A DNA stretch of 35,566 nt from an uncultured Lachnospiraceae bacterium (GCA_947643615.1 CANRWO010000038.1:1-35566), one strand, 5' to 3'. Positions 8,049 through 16,582 are shown, counted from the stretch's first letter. The notes: generated by a model from the sequence alone, not told the origin. Translations and numbers: made by a program.

Positions 8049-8959
8049 TCTCCCACCGTTCCCTTCTTCAAAATACGGCTCAATATACTGTTGACCGCCA
8101 TCACAAAAACAAACAACACCAACCCTATGGTAAATAGCATCTGCCTGTGCACTCCCTGGGAATATCCCATCTCACTGACAATAGCCGTTGTCAAAAAGCG
8201 CACCGAATGAAACGGCAGGGGTATATTGACACTGTTTCCCGACACCAGGGTAATTGCCATGGTCTCACCAACGGCTCTTCCCACCCCCAGGACTACTGCT
8301 GTGGCCACACCGGATCTGGCCGCCGGCAGGACCACCCTGAAAATGGTCTGCAGCCTGGACGCCCCCAGTGCCAGGGACGCCTCCTTGATGGCAGGATGCA
8401 CTGCCCTGATGGCTGTCTCGCTGATATGGATCACCGTAGGCAGAATCATAATGGCAAGCACCAACGCTGCGGAAAGCAGGTTTGCTCCGCCTGTAAACCG
8501 GTGTGTCCGTGACCCTGCAAACACGCTTCTCTCCAGCTTATACATCAGGGGATTCAGCAGATATATCCCCAAAAGCCCATATACCACGGAGGGAATCCCT
8601 GCCAGCAGCTCCACCGCCGTCCTTACCACAGCCGCGGCTTTCCCCCCGGACAACTCCGCCAGGAAGACCGCAGTCAATATCCCTATGGGCACCCCCAGGA
8701 ATACTGCCACCCCCGTGCCTAGCACGGAAGTCAATATTATGTACAGAATACCGTATTCCGGTTCCTCCGCCGTAGGCTTCCACACGCCGCTGAAAAAGAT
8801 TTCCTTTATCCCCACACTGAAAACAGCCGGCAGGCCTTTCACCAACATATACAGCATCACTGCCGCGGCCGCAAATACCGCCACAAACCCGCAAAAGGTA
8901 AATATGGCCTGTGCCGCCCCCTCTGCTGCCCCTTTCCCTTTTCTCTCAACGATCAGCAC
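8045..8959 (-). CDS. pstC: Phosphate ABC transporter permease PstC
   Basis: A 304-residue permease with six hydrophobic segments. It has a typical permease motif (LALGASRLQTIFRVVLPAAR region), GIPSVVYGLLG in the channel region and a GRAVGETMA stretch shared by PstC proteins. It starts with GTG at 8959, with GGGAG 8 bases upstream, 38 bases after the pstS stop. It overlaps pstA by 4 bases. Confidence 0.96.
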   Translation of the reverse strand: MLIVERKGKGAAEGAAQAIFTFCGFVAVFAAAAVMLYMLVKGLPAVFSVGIKEIFFSGVWKPTAEEPEYGILYIILTSVLGTGVAVFLGVPIGILTAVFLAELSGGKAAAVVRTAVELLAGIPSVVYGLLGIYLLNPLMYKLERSVFAGSRTHRFTGGANLLSAALVLAIMILPTVIHISETAIRAVHPAIKEASLALGASRLQTIFRVVLPAARSGVATAVVLGVGRAVGETMAITLVSGNSVNIPLPFHSVRFLTTAIVSEMGYSQGVHRQMLFTIGLVLFVFVMAVNSILSRILKKGTVGD

Positions 8960-8997
8960 TCTTTATACTCCCTTTTACACAACCGCCTATATTTTCT

Positions 8998-9834
8998 TTA
9001 ACGGACTCTGACAAACCCCAGTGCTTCCGCAATGGCCTGCCCCTCCTCGCTGTATAGGAAAGCAAACCAGTTCTGCACCATTTCCTCCTGCCCGTTGATC
9101 TCGCCTCTGGTTACCATGATTAAGGGCCTGCTCAAGGGATAGCTGCCGTCTCTGATGTTTTCCGCAGAAGGTTCCACTCCCTCCAGGGAAAGCATCCTTA
9201 CGGAGCCGTCCACCACATCCAGGGACACATAACCGATGGCGCCGGGAGTGGAAGCTACCCTTGCCATTACGGCGCCGGTACTGTCCAGCTCATTGGCATA
9301 ATCACACCGCCCCGCCAATCCCAAAACACTTTCGAAAGTGTCCCTGGTGCCGCTCCCCGCCTCGCGCCCTATCACCACGACCGGAACATCTCTCCCTCCA
9401 AGCTCCGACCAGTTGGCCACGGCTCCGGTGTAGATATCGGCCAGCTGGCGGTAAGACAGTCCGGTTACCTCATTGTCCGGGTCCACGCACACTGCGATCC
9501 CGTCTACGGCCACCAGGTTCTCCACCACACCTTCCGCCTTCTCTTCCGCCTTTAAGCTTCTGGAAGAATTTCCGATATCGGCACCTCCGGAAATCACCGC
9601 CTCAACCCCGGCACTGGATCCCACAAATTCTGCGGTTACGGTACTGCCGGGATATTTTTCCATAAAGCGCTCCGCCCACGCATTGGAGAGTTTATCCATG
9701 GATGTGGAACCCGAAAGCAAAAGGGAATCCTTATCCCCATTGTGATTTTTCCCCCCATCTGTACATGCGCTGATCAATACGGCTATGCAAATGCCGGCAA
9801 ACAATCTCACAAGATATGTAAATTCTTTCCGCAA
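8998..9834 (-). CDS. pstS: Phosphate-binding lipoprotein PstS
   Basis: A 278-residue extracellular solute-binding protein that captures phosphate and delivers it to PstCA. The lipoprotein signal ends in LISAC, with the lipidated cysteine at residue 24. Phosphate-binding motifs typical of PstS are visible: SGSTSM near the N-terminus, ADIGNSSR in the first lobe and GREAGSGTRDTFE in the second. The start is a TTG at 9834; the next in-frame Met would remove the signal peptide, so the TTG is well supported. Its ribosome site (AAAGG, 9 bases upstream) lies inside one arm of a long inverted repeat at 9841-9880, which suggests translational control. It heads the pstSCAB operon. Confidence 0.95.
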   Translation of the reverse strand: MRKEFTYLVRLFAGICIAVLISACTDGGKNHNGDKDSLLLSGSTSMDKLSNAWAERFMEKYPGSTVTAEFVGSSAGVEAVISGGADIGNSSRSLKAEEKAEGVVENLVAVDGIAVCVDPDNEVTGLSYRQLADIYTGAVANWSELGGRDVPVVVIGREAGSGTRDTFESVLGLAGRCDYANELDSTGAVMARVASTPGAIGYVSLDVVDGSVRMLSLEGVEPSAENIRDGSYPLSRPLIMVTRGEINGQEEMVQNWFAFLYSEEGQAIAEALGFVRVR

Positions 9835-9840
9835 ATCAAT

Positions 9841-9880
9841 ACGCCTTTCACATAGTCTTTACATACTATGCAAAAGGCGT
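9841..9880 (-). promoter_or_regulatory. Stem-loop covering the pstS ribosome-binding site
   Basis: Two 16-base arms (9841-9856 and 9865-9880) pair at 14 positions, an 8-bp outer stem and a 6-bp inner stem separated by a 2x2 internal loop, around an 8-base loop. The pstS ribosome site GAAAGG lies in the arm nearest the gene, and the TTG start is only 6 bases from the repeat. If it forms in mRNA the stem would block translation. The DNA symmetry could equally be an operator. Structure is seen directly; function is inferred. Confidence 0.65.
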
Positions 9881-9964
9881 TGTTAATGTTACAATTCTGA
9901 CTCGTCCCAATGCGGAATATCCCTTCCGGCCAATTACCGCTCACTTACAAAATAACACTTGCTA

Positions 9965-10504
9965 TTATGCTCCGTTCCCTCCGATTGTCTCCAGAATGCC
10001 ATCCGCAATGGCACGTGCAATCTCGTCAAACCTCTCGTCAAACAGTTGGTTATCCGCATCTGTATTGATAAATCCTACTTCCACCAGCGCTGCGGGCATC
10101 TGGGTCCTGTTCAGCACCACCAGGTCCGTCTGCTCGTTCACTCCCTGATCTTCATAACCCACACTGGCCAGCTGCCGGTTAATATTGCGCGCAAGCCGCG
10201 CCGCTTCCCCATACCTGCTATATACCAGTGTTTCTATACCTGTGTATTGGTTGGGATAAGGACTGGAATTGCGGTGGATGGAGACAAAATAATCAGCGCC
10301 TGAGGCATTCCCCTCCATTGCCTTCTGGTATGGGGGTTCATAGATATCGGCAGTTCTGGTATAATAAACATCTACGCCATTTTGCTCCAGAATGCGTCCT
10401 ACTGCCAATGCCAGTGCCAACACATCATCCTTCTCCTGCCGTCCGTTATAAACGGCTCCCGGATTGCTGCCTCCGTGTCCTGCGTCTATTACCACTAATG
10501 CCAT
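9965..10504 (-). CDS. N-acetylmuramoyl-L-alanine amidase, no signal peptide
   Basis: A 179-residue zinc amidase of the Amidase_3 (AmiC/CwlC) type that cuts the bond between muramic acid and the stem peptide. It is a stand-alone catalytic domain. Zinc ligands are His10 in DAGHGG, Glu24 in GRQEKDD and His77 in SIHRNSS, and the catalytic Glu142 lies in ALVEVGF. The ATG at 10504 has GGAGG 7-8 bases upstream; the longer frame to 10573 adds an implausible N-terminus. There is no signal peptide, membrane helix or wall-binding repeat. The enzyme would therefore stay in the cytosol until lysis, as for mother-cell lytic amidases such as B. subtilis CwlC. A sequence resembling a SigK promoter lies upstream. 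Confidence 0.92.
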   Translation of the reverse strand: MALVVIDAGHGGSNPGAVYNGRQEKDDVLALALAVGRILEQNGVDVYYTRTADIYEPPYQKAMEGNASGADYFVSIHRNSSPYPNQYTGIETLVYSRYGEAARLARNINRQLASVGYEDQGVNEQTDLVVLNRTQMPAALVEVGFINTDADNQLFDERFDEIARAIADGILETIGGNGA

Positions 10505-10603
10505 AAAAATATCCTCCGATATCTTTATATAAGCTATGCAGAATATACGCATTGTGTTCACGGTCCTATCCACGAAGGGCTGTTACGTACTTAACGCCGG
10601 TAA

Positions 10604-11455
10604 TTACCTGCTTTCATCTACCACTGCACCTTTGATATCCTCTGCTATCAGCTTCATTTTATCCAGAAGATTCTGCACTTCCTGTTTCACATCATTCTGT
10701 ATTTTATCAAGGGTAAGCATCTCTTCCGTGGGCATTTCCTCAAGCAGCTCCTCCTGCTCTTCGCGGTGCTCCTTCTGCTCTTCGATAAACTCTTCCTTTT
10801 CCTCTTTCTCTTCCTTGATCTCCTCTGCCTGTTCTTCTCTCTTCTCGGTCTCCTCGTCGATATGATCTTTGCTCTCATCGCGTATCATACCGATGATTTC
10901 GTCCCTGGCCGCATCCATAACATCTTCAGCCTGTTCCTGGGCATCCAACATGGCATGGTGCTTGAGCCTCTCTTTCCGGGTTTCGGCGACCACAGCATTT
11001 TCCTGCTTGATCTGGTTTTCATTGTCATTCAGCTCTGCGTCACGGATGCGCTGTTCCTTTTCCAGGTTCTGTTTCTCAACCGCATAATCTTCTTCACTGA
11101 TCTCCCCTGCGGCAAAAGCTTTCTCAAGATCCTCACAGCGGGTATCAACTGCCGCTTTTTCCTGCCCCAGGCGCTTCCGGTCCTCCACCAGTTCTTTCAC
11201 ATTCTGGCGCCTGTTTTCCATATCATCGTCAATGGCCACGTCGCCTGCAAAAACATCTCCCACAATCTTCAGAGCCTGTTTCTGCGCTTCCTTTTTCTTC
11301 TGGTCAATGCGATCCTGCAGGGAACCTTGCTGATGGTTCAAATCCCCCGCGAATAAAGTCTTCCGGTTTTCCTGTTTCTTTCCTGCTCCCTCCGTGGACA
11401 GGCTGTTTTCAGGCTGGCCGCCTACAAACAGGGTAATATTCTGATCTACCTTCAT
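10604..11455 (-). CDS. Glu/Lys-rich coiled-coil protein of unknown function
   Basis: I do not recognise a named family. The 283-residue protein has a polar N-terminal part (1-55), then long heptad-like helical segments dominated by Glu, Lys, Gln and Arg (about 75-240). These include an extremely acidic/basic block near 205-240 with repeated EEK/EEQ units, followed by a shorter C-terminal helix. There is no signal peptide, membrane helix or cysteine-rich motif. The start is well supported: AAGGAGG lies 6 bases before the ATG. It is transcribed in the same direction as the amidase gene but about 100 bases apart. A structural or scaffold role is possible. Confidence 0.75.
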   Translation of the reverse strand: MKVDQNITLFVGGQPENSLSTEGAGKKQENRKTLFAGDLNHQQGSLQDRIDQKKKEAQKQALKIVGDVFAGDVAIDDDMENRRQNVKELVEDRKRLGQEKAAVDTRCEDLEKAFAAGEISEEDYAVEKQNLEKEQRIRDAELNDNENQIKQENAVVAETRKERLKHHAMLDAQEQAEDVMDAARDEIIGMIRDESKDHIDEETEKREEQAEEIKEEKEEKEEFIEEQKEHREEQEELLEEMPTEEMLTLDKIQNDVKQEVQNLLDKMKLIAEDIKGAVVDESR

Positions 11456-11819
11456 ATCTTACCTCCTTGTAATTTCCCGGCAAACACAGTTTTACTGTAC
11501 TTCCCGCATATATCCCACAGCGCTTTAAGGCCGCTGTCAGTTTCCCTACTCCAGTACATCGTTCGCTAATTCGCCGGACTTTATTATGGCTGATAACGGC
11601 CGAAAATACAGTGTTTTGTATCAGGAATGAATGATTTGATGTGCCTGTGTATAATAATATATCGGCATGCGGCAGAAAAAATTTTATCGGTTATGGTACA
11701 TTTTTAAGAGGGTTGGTTACATAATGGGGGGCATTCGCTCCCCACGCTTAATCTCGATTGCTTTCGCAATCGCTCAAGCGCGGGCCGTTCGCCAGAGCTC
11801 AAGCTCTTTTTTTCGCTCT

Positions 11820-11849
11820 CTCCCCCAATGCATGGTTGCATTGGGGGAG
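11820..11849. repeat. Perfect 13-bp inverted repeat with four-base loop
   Basis: CTCCCCCAATGCA (11820-11832) and TGCATTGGGGGAG (11837-11849) pair perfectly around TGGT. No long T run follows on either strand, so it is not a standard terminator. It belongs to the hairpin cluster next to the ABC exporter gene. Confidence 0.85.
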
Positions 11850-11868
11850 TCACGTGCTTCGCACTATA

Positions 11869-11932
11869 TTTCAAGCCAGAAGCAGTCCCGGCTGTGAGCA
11901 AGCTCCCCGCCGGGACTGTTTCTGGCTTGAAA
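11869..11932. repeat. 24-bp inverted repeat after the ABC exporter gene
   Basis: Arms at 11869-11892 and 11909-11932 are complementary at 23 of 24 positions around a 16-base loop. It starts 14 bases beyond the stop codon of the minus-strand exporter gene. It could stop or stabilise that transcript, but it lacks a U-rich tail. It is longer than usual terminators and may be a mobile or structural repeat. Confidence 0.85.
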
Positions 11933-11946
11933 TGCAGAGCTCATGG

Positions 11947-13689
11947 CTAGCGTGCAAATTGTGAGTTGTATAGATTTGCGTAGAAGCCTTTTTTGTTTAG
12001 CAGTGTTTCGTGGTTGCCTTGTTCGATGATATTTCCGTCTTTCATGACCAGGATGATATCTGCTTCCCGGATGGTGGAGAGTCTGTGGGCCACGATGAAG
12101 CTGGTGCGTCCTTCCATCATTCTGGCAAAAGCTTTCTGTATGCGGATTTCCGTCCTGGTATCAATAGAGGAGGTTGCTTCGTCCAAAATCAGCATCGGTG
12201 GCAGGCAGAGCATGACCCTGGCAATGCAGAGGAGCTGTTTCTGTCCCTGGGAAAGGCTGCCTCCATCCTCGGTGATCACCGTGTCATATCCCTTGGGGAG
12301 CCTTTTGATAAAGCTGTGGGCATGGGATGCCTTTGCGGCTTCAATGACTTCCTGGTCAGTTGCGCCGGGTTTGCCCATTTTAATATTGTCCTTGATAGTG
12401 CCCGCCCTCAGCCAGGTTTCCTGGAGCACCATTCCGTAACTGGTACGGAGGCTTCCTCTGGTGATTTTACTGATATCCGTACCGTCCACGCGTATGCAGC
12501 CTCTGTCCACGTCATAAAAGCGCATCAGCAGATTGATCACAGTAGTCTTGCCGCAGCCGGTAGGGCCCACGATCGCCACTCTCTGGCCGGGTTTTACATT
12601 CAGGTTAAAATTCTCAATCAACTTTTTGTCCGGGGTATAACTGAAATATACATTCTCCAGTTTCACATTCCCCCCTGCATTGGACAGCACTCTCGCATCC
12701 GGGCTGTCAGGGACCTGGGGTTCCTCATCGATCAGCTCAAAGATACGCGCCGCACAGGCAAGGGCATTCTGCAGCTCTGTGATAACACCTGATATTTCAT
12801 TGAATGGCTTGGTATATTGATTGGCATAGCTTAAGAAGCAAGAGAGACGCCCTATCCTGATGCCACCATTTATAGCTAACAATGCCCCGAAAATGCCGAC
12901 GCCTGCGTATACCAAGCTATTGACAAATCGGGTAGCCGGATTAGTGATGGAGGAGAAAAAGATGGCTTTCAGGGAACATTTCTGTAATCTGCCGTTGATC
13001 TCGCCAAACTGCTTTTTTACCGCCTCCTCACGGGAGAATGTCTTGACGATCTTCTGATTGCCTACCATCTCCTCAATCAGGGAAGTCTGTTCGCCCCTGG
13101 TCTCGGACTGTTCTTTAAACATAGTATAGGTCTTTGTGGCAATGAACCTCGCTACCAGAAAAGAGACAGGTGTTATGCACACAACAACGAGGGTAATGGG
13201 AATACTGGTGTAAAGCATAAATCCCAATGTCCCGAAAATAGTCAGCACACCTGTAAAAAATTGTGTGAACCCCATCAGCAGGCCATCCGCAAAGGTATCC
13301 ACATCCGCGATCACCCTGCTGACAATGTCGCCGTAGGCATGGGCATCCAAGTATTTAAGAGGCAGCTGTTCCAGCTTATGGAAAGCATCCTCACGGATAT
13401 CCTTCACCACATGGTAGGTAATGTGGTTGTTACAAGTATTCATCACCCACTGGGAAACGGCTGTCACGGCAACGGCAATTCCGATTGTTTTCATAATACC
13501 AAACACACCGTCAAAGTCCACTGCCCCCTTCCCCAGCAGCAGATCCACCGCATCTCCGGTAAGAATGGGAATATAAAGTGTCAGTATCACTGTCACGGCT
13601 GCCAGAATCAGCGACAACCCCACCAGCAGCCAATATCTGCGAATATAATTCATTACCTGTTTCAAGGTTTTCATCTGGCCTGATTTCAT
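11947..13689 (-). CDS. ABC exporter half-transporter, catalytically competent subunit
   Basis: A 580-residue type IV ABC exporter half: six membrane helices (about residues 15-310) followed by a nucleotide-binding domain. Walker A is GPTGCGKT (375-382), the signature is the altered LSQGQ (479-483), Walker B is LILDEATSS with catalytic Glu504, and the switch His535 sits in IVAHR. The ATG at 13689 was chosen because GAGG lies 6 bases ahead; the frame also has an ATG at 13701. The upstream gene encodes a second half-transporter whose own catalytic residues are degenerate. Together they fit a heterodimeric exporter such as TM287/288 or BmrCD. Substrate (drug, lipid or peptide) is not readable. 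Confidence 0.93.
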   Translation of the reverse strand: MKSGQMKTLKQVMNYIRRYWLLVGLSLILAAVTVILTLYIPILTGDAVDLLLGKGAVDFDGVFGIMKTIGIAVAVTAVSQWVMNTCNNHITYHVVKDIREDAFHKLEQLPLKYLDAHAYGDIVSRVIADVDTFADGLLMGFTQFFTGVLTIFGTLGFMLYTSIPITLVVVCITPVSFLVARFIATKTYTMFKEQSETRGEQTSLIEEMVGNQKIVKTFSREEAVKKQFGEINGRLQKCSLKAIFFSSITNPATRFVNSLVYAGVGIFGALLAINGGIRIGRLSCFLSYANQYTKPFNEISGVITELQNALACAARIFELIDEEPQVPDSPDARVLSNAGGNVKLENVYFSYTPDKKLIENFNLNVKPGQRVAIVGPTGCGKTTVINLLMRFYDVDRGCIRVDGTDISKITRGSLRTSYGMVLQETWLRAGTIKDNIKMGKPGATDQEVIEAAKASHAHSFIKRLPKGYDTVITEDGGSLSQGQKQLLCIARVMLCLPPMLILDEATSSIDTRTEIRIQKAFARMMEGRTSFIVAHRLSTIREADIILVMKDGNIIEQGNHETLLNKKGFYANLYNSQFAR

Positions 13690-13810
13690 TTTTTTCCTCA
13701 TTTCTGCACATGTTTTTAGCGCATTAAATAAAAGTTTTCAATCTGATACCCACAGAGGGTTTCCGCTGTCAAATATTTCCTGTGGGACCGAAGCAGGCAT
13801 GTCAACACAT

Positions 13811-15568
13811 TTACCCCTCCGCCTTCCTCTCATCAGGATATTGGGAATAATATATTTCCTGATAAACGCCACAGGCTGCCAGCAGCTCGTCGTGGGTTCC
13901 GATGCCAGCCATCTCGCCGTCGTCCAACACAATGATCTTGTCCGCATGGCGGATGGTGGATGCCCTTTGGGAAACGATAAAGGTGGTGGTATTGCCCTCC
14001 AGAGAACGGAGAGCCTCCCTCAATTTTGCGTCGGTTGCGTAATCCAGTGCAGAGGCGCTGTCGTCTAATATCAATATCTCCGGCTTCCTCACCAGCGCCC
14101 TGGCAATGGTAAGCCTCTGTCTCTGTCCGCCGGAAAGGTTTTTACCGCTTTGGGCCACCTTCGCATCCAATTTTCCGTCCTTGCCTTCCACCACTTCCCT
14201 GGCCTGGGCAGTGTCAATCGCCTGCCACATCTCTTCCTCTGTGGCATCAGGCTTTCCCCACTGCAGATTGCTCCGGATAGTGCCCTTAAAAAGGACTGCC
14301 TTCTGGGGCACTACCCCGATACGGTTCCGCAGGGTATCTTCCGGCAGCGAGCGGATATCCTTTCCTTCCAGCCGGATGGCTCCCCCCGTCACCGGATAGA
14401 ATCCGGGGATCAGATTTACCAAAGAAGACTTTCCGGAACCTGTGCCCCCGATCACACCTATGGTCTCACCCCTGTTCACTGTAAAACTCATATCCTGCAG
14501 CGTCTCCGCCCCCGCTCCCGCATAGGTCAGGGACACATGGTCAAACTCCAGGAACGGCACACCTTTTTCAGAACCGGCAGACGCGGCGCTGCCCGGGATC
14601 CCTTCCAATCCCGCTGCCTGCTCTTCGTTTCGGATCTCAAATACTCCGGCCACACGGTCGGCGCTGGCAAGGGCTTTGGTAATCGTAATGATGAGGTTTG
14701 CCAGTTTCACCAGTTCCACCAGGATCTGGGACATATAGTTGATAATCGCGATGACCTCACCCTGTGTCAGAGTACCCACATTTACCTGAATAGCCCCGGT
14801 ATATATCAATGCAATAATGGCGCCATTAACAATAACATATGTTACCGGGTTCATGACGGCACTGATCTTACCTGCAAATGTCTGGCTGTCGGCAAGGGCG
14901 GCCGTATACTCCCTGAATTTTCTCTCTTCCTCTTCTTCCTTGTGGAACGCACGGATCACGCGGACGCCTGTGAGGTTCTCACGGGTCACTCCAAGCACTT
15001 TGTCCAGTCCGCCCTGCACTTTCTTATACAAAGGCATTGTCCACATCATAATGCCAAATACCACAATGGCCAGCAGCGGAATCGCTACCACAAAGATCAG
15101 CGCGCTCTTCACATCAATGGTAAACGCCATGATCATGGCCCCAAACACGATAATGGGCGAACGGAGGAACAGCCTCAGCACCATATTGACACCGGACTGC
15201 ACCTGATTGATATCGCTGGTCATCCGGGTGATCATGGTGGATGTCCCTGCCCTGTCTATATTGGTAAAGTCCAACCCCTGTATATGGTCAAACAATGCCT
15301 GCCGCAGGCGGGTGGAAAAACCAACCGCCGCCTTTGCCGCGAAAAACTGAGCCGTTATGGAAGATACCAACCCCACAATGGCAAGCGCCAACAGGCAAAA
15401 TCCCATTTTAGTCACATATCCCATATCGGTGTTGGCAATACCGATGTCTATAATATTTGCCATGACCAAAGGGACCAGCAGCTCGAAAAAAGCTTCCAAC
15501 AGCTTAAATAACGGAGCTAAAACCGATTCCTTCTTATATTCTTTTAAATATCTCATCAGCCTTTTCAT
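13811..15568 (-). CDS. ABC exporter half-transporter, degenerate ATP-site subunit
   Basis: A 585-residue type IV exporter half with six membrane helices (about 15-305) and a C-terminal nucleotide-binding domain. Walker A GGTGSGKS (374-381) and signature LSGGQ (478-482) are normal. The catalytic Glu is replaced by Asp503 (LILDDSAS), and the switch His is replaced by Gln534 (VSQR). These are the substitutions found in the noncatalytic site of heterodimeric exporters. The ATG at 15568 has GGAGG 6 bases upstream and follows the stop codon of the phosphopantetheinyl transferase gene after one base. The open frame extends further upstream only by overlapping that gene. It pairs with the half-transporter encoded 121 bases downstream. 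Confidence 0.94.
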   Translation of the reverse strand: MKRLMRYLKEYKKESVLAPLFKLLEAFFELLVPLVMANIIDIGIANTDMGYVTKMGFCLLALAIVGLVSSITAQFFAAKAAVGFSTRLRQALFDHIQGLDFTNIDRAGTSTMITRMTSDINQVQSGVNMVLRLFLRSPIIVFGAMIMAFTIDVKSALIFVVAIPLLAIVVFGIMMWTMPLYKKVQGGLDKVLGVTRENLTGVRVIRAFHKEEEEERKFREYTAALADSQTFAGKISAVMNPVTYVIVNGAIIALIYTGAIQVNVGTLTQGEVIAIINYMSQILVELVKLANLIITITKALASADRVAGVFEIRNEEQAAGLEGIPGSAASAGSEKGVPFLEFDHVSLTYAGAGAETLQDMSFTVNRGETIGVIGGTGSGKSSLVNLIPGFYPVTGGAIRLEGKDIRSLPEDTLRNRIGVVPQKAVLFKGTIRSNLQWGKPDATEEEMWQAIDTAQAREVVEGKDGKLDAKVAQSGKNLSGGQRQRLTIARALVRKPEILILDDSASALDYATDAKLREALRSLEGNTTTFIVSQRASTIRHADKIIVLDDGEMAGIGTHDELLAACGVYQEIYYSQYPDERKAEG

Positions 15569-15569
15569 G

Positions 15570-16442
15570 CTAATCCTCCATGATTCCGCTTCGCGGAATC
15601 TTAAATTGGTACTTCTCCACGAATCTGCAGACTGCGATGCGGTAGCCTTTGGGCATCTCATATTCTTCCCAGTCCAGGATATGCTCCCCAGGCTCCGTTC
15701 TTTGCAGCAATTCTTTGCCGGAACCGCCTGCAGGGATCTTTTCCTTCGACAGGAAGTCGCCCCCAAGGTTCTTCCCCACAACGCCTGCCAATCCTTCCCC
15801 CGTCAGCTTGCCATAGGCTTCTTTCCTGACCCACAAACGGAAAAATAATTGGTGGCGGACGGCCTCCTCACAATCCTCAAGCCACTGATATTCTGCAGCT
15901 GAAAAAAAGCGCTTCGCCAACTGCAGCTCTCTGCCCTCCTGCATTTCCTGGATATCCACGCCAATTTCCCGTCCCGATACCCCGCAAAACACATAGCGGC
16001 CGGAATGGGACAGGTTAAACCGAAAAGGGTAATTGCCAAAATGCGGCTTGCCGTTTTCTCCATATTGATAGCAGGGTTCTGCCACACTCCTGCGTCCCAA
16101 TTCCTCCACCAGTCCTTCCACGGAAAAATGCTGTATGGCAATCTGCCGTTCCTGCATGAGATACGCTTGGCTTCCCCCCAGCCGTTCCCCCCGGTCTCCC
16201 GTAAAACGGACATCCCTGCCATCTGTCTGGCTTTCTGCAAGGCGGAGGTTTGCACAGTCCGCCAACGCCTTCTGTATCAACAGTCCGGCGCCTATGCTGG
16301 AGGCCAGCGCCCTGCTGTTTTTGATGCGGAGCGCTTTTTCCCGGCGTTCCGCATCTATCCGGCCAAAGGCTTCCCTGAGAAGCGCATCACTGCCACTCCC
16401 CCCCAGCATTTGTCCTATGTCCAGCAGATAGCGTTTGTCCTG
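15570..16442 (-). CDS. Sfp-type 4'-phosphopantetheinyl transferase
   Basis: Transfers the phosphopantetheine arm of CoA to carrier proteins. Sfp-family motifs are present: PFRFNLSHSGRYVFCG, the Mg-binding GVDIQ, and WVRKEAYGKLTGEG with the catalytic Glu/Lys. The ATG at 16442 gives 290 residues, begins just before the region that aligns with the family, and has TTGGAG 6 bases upstream. A GTG at 16550 would add 36 residues but has no clear ribosome site. No polyketide, peptide-synthetase or fatty-acid genes are nearby, so its target may be a fatty-acid or other carrier protein encoded elsewhere. It is followed with a 1-base gap by the ABC exporter pair, which suggests co-transcription. Confidence 0.85.
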   Translation of the reverse strand, partial: QDKRYLLDIGQMLGGSGSDALLREAFGRIDAERREKALRIKNSRALASSIGAGLLIQKALADCANLRLAESQTDGRDVRFTGDRGERLGGSQAYLMQERQIAIQHFSVEGLVEELGRRSVAEPCYQYGENGKPHFGNYPFRFNLSHSGRYVFCGVSGREIGVDIQEMQEGRELQLAKRFFSAAEYQWLEDCEEAVRHQLFFRLWVRKEAYGKLTGEGLAGVVGKNLGGDFLSKEKIPAGGSGKELLQRTEPGEHILDWEEYEMPKGYRIAVCRFVEKYQFKIPRSGIMED

Positions 16443-16582
16443 CATCCCGAACTCCAATCCATCCTTCCAATTCCATTCCGCAGTGTAAGTCCAAAGCTCC
16501 TCCTCATAAGCAGCTTTGTCTAGCTCCCATTTGCACGCTCTAACGGGCACTCAAATCAGGATTAGGAAATCAGAGCTCAATT

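Larger units (their letters stand above)
11456..11946. other. Gene-free stretch holding several strong hairpins
   Basis: No supported gene lies in these 491 bases. The right-hand part contains perfect or near-perfect stems at 11755-11772 (7 bp, TTTC loop), 11794-11807 (5 bp followed by seven T's on the plus strand), 11820-11849 (13 bp), 11854-11864 (4 bp) and 11869-11932 (24-base arms). The left part (11456-11650) should include the promoter of the coiled-coil gene and a weak ACAGCG/CGCTGT stem near 11518-11540. A 76-codon plus-strand frame across the hairpins has no ribosome site and is not credible as a gene. Confidence 0.7.

Noticed and set aside
9841..9865. TTCACA-N5-TTTACA resembling PhoP boxes before pstS
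   Set aside because: Only two weak copies, on the strand opposite to pstS and inside the hairpin; not enough for a Pho box.
10766..11356. 196-codon plus-strand Leu/Phe-rich frame
   Set aside because: Antisense to the Glu/Lys coiled-coil gene; GAA/AAG codons read in reverse give Phe/Leu-rich frames.
11667..11897. 76-codon plus-strand frame across the hairpin cluster
   Set aside because: No ribosome site and the frame is dictated by inverted repeats.
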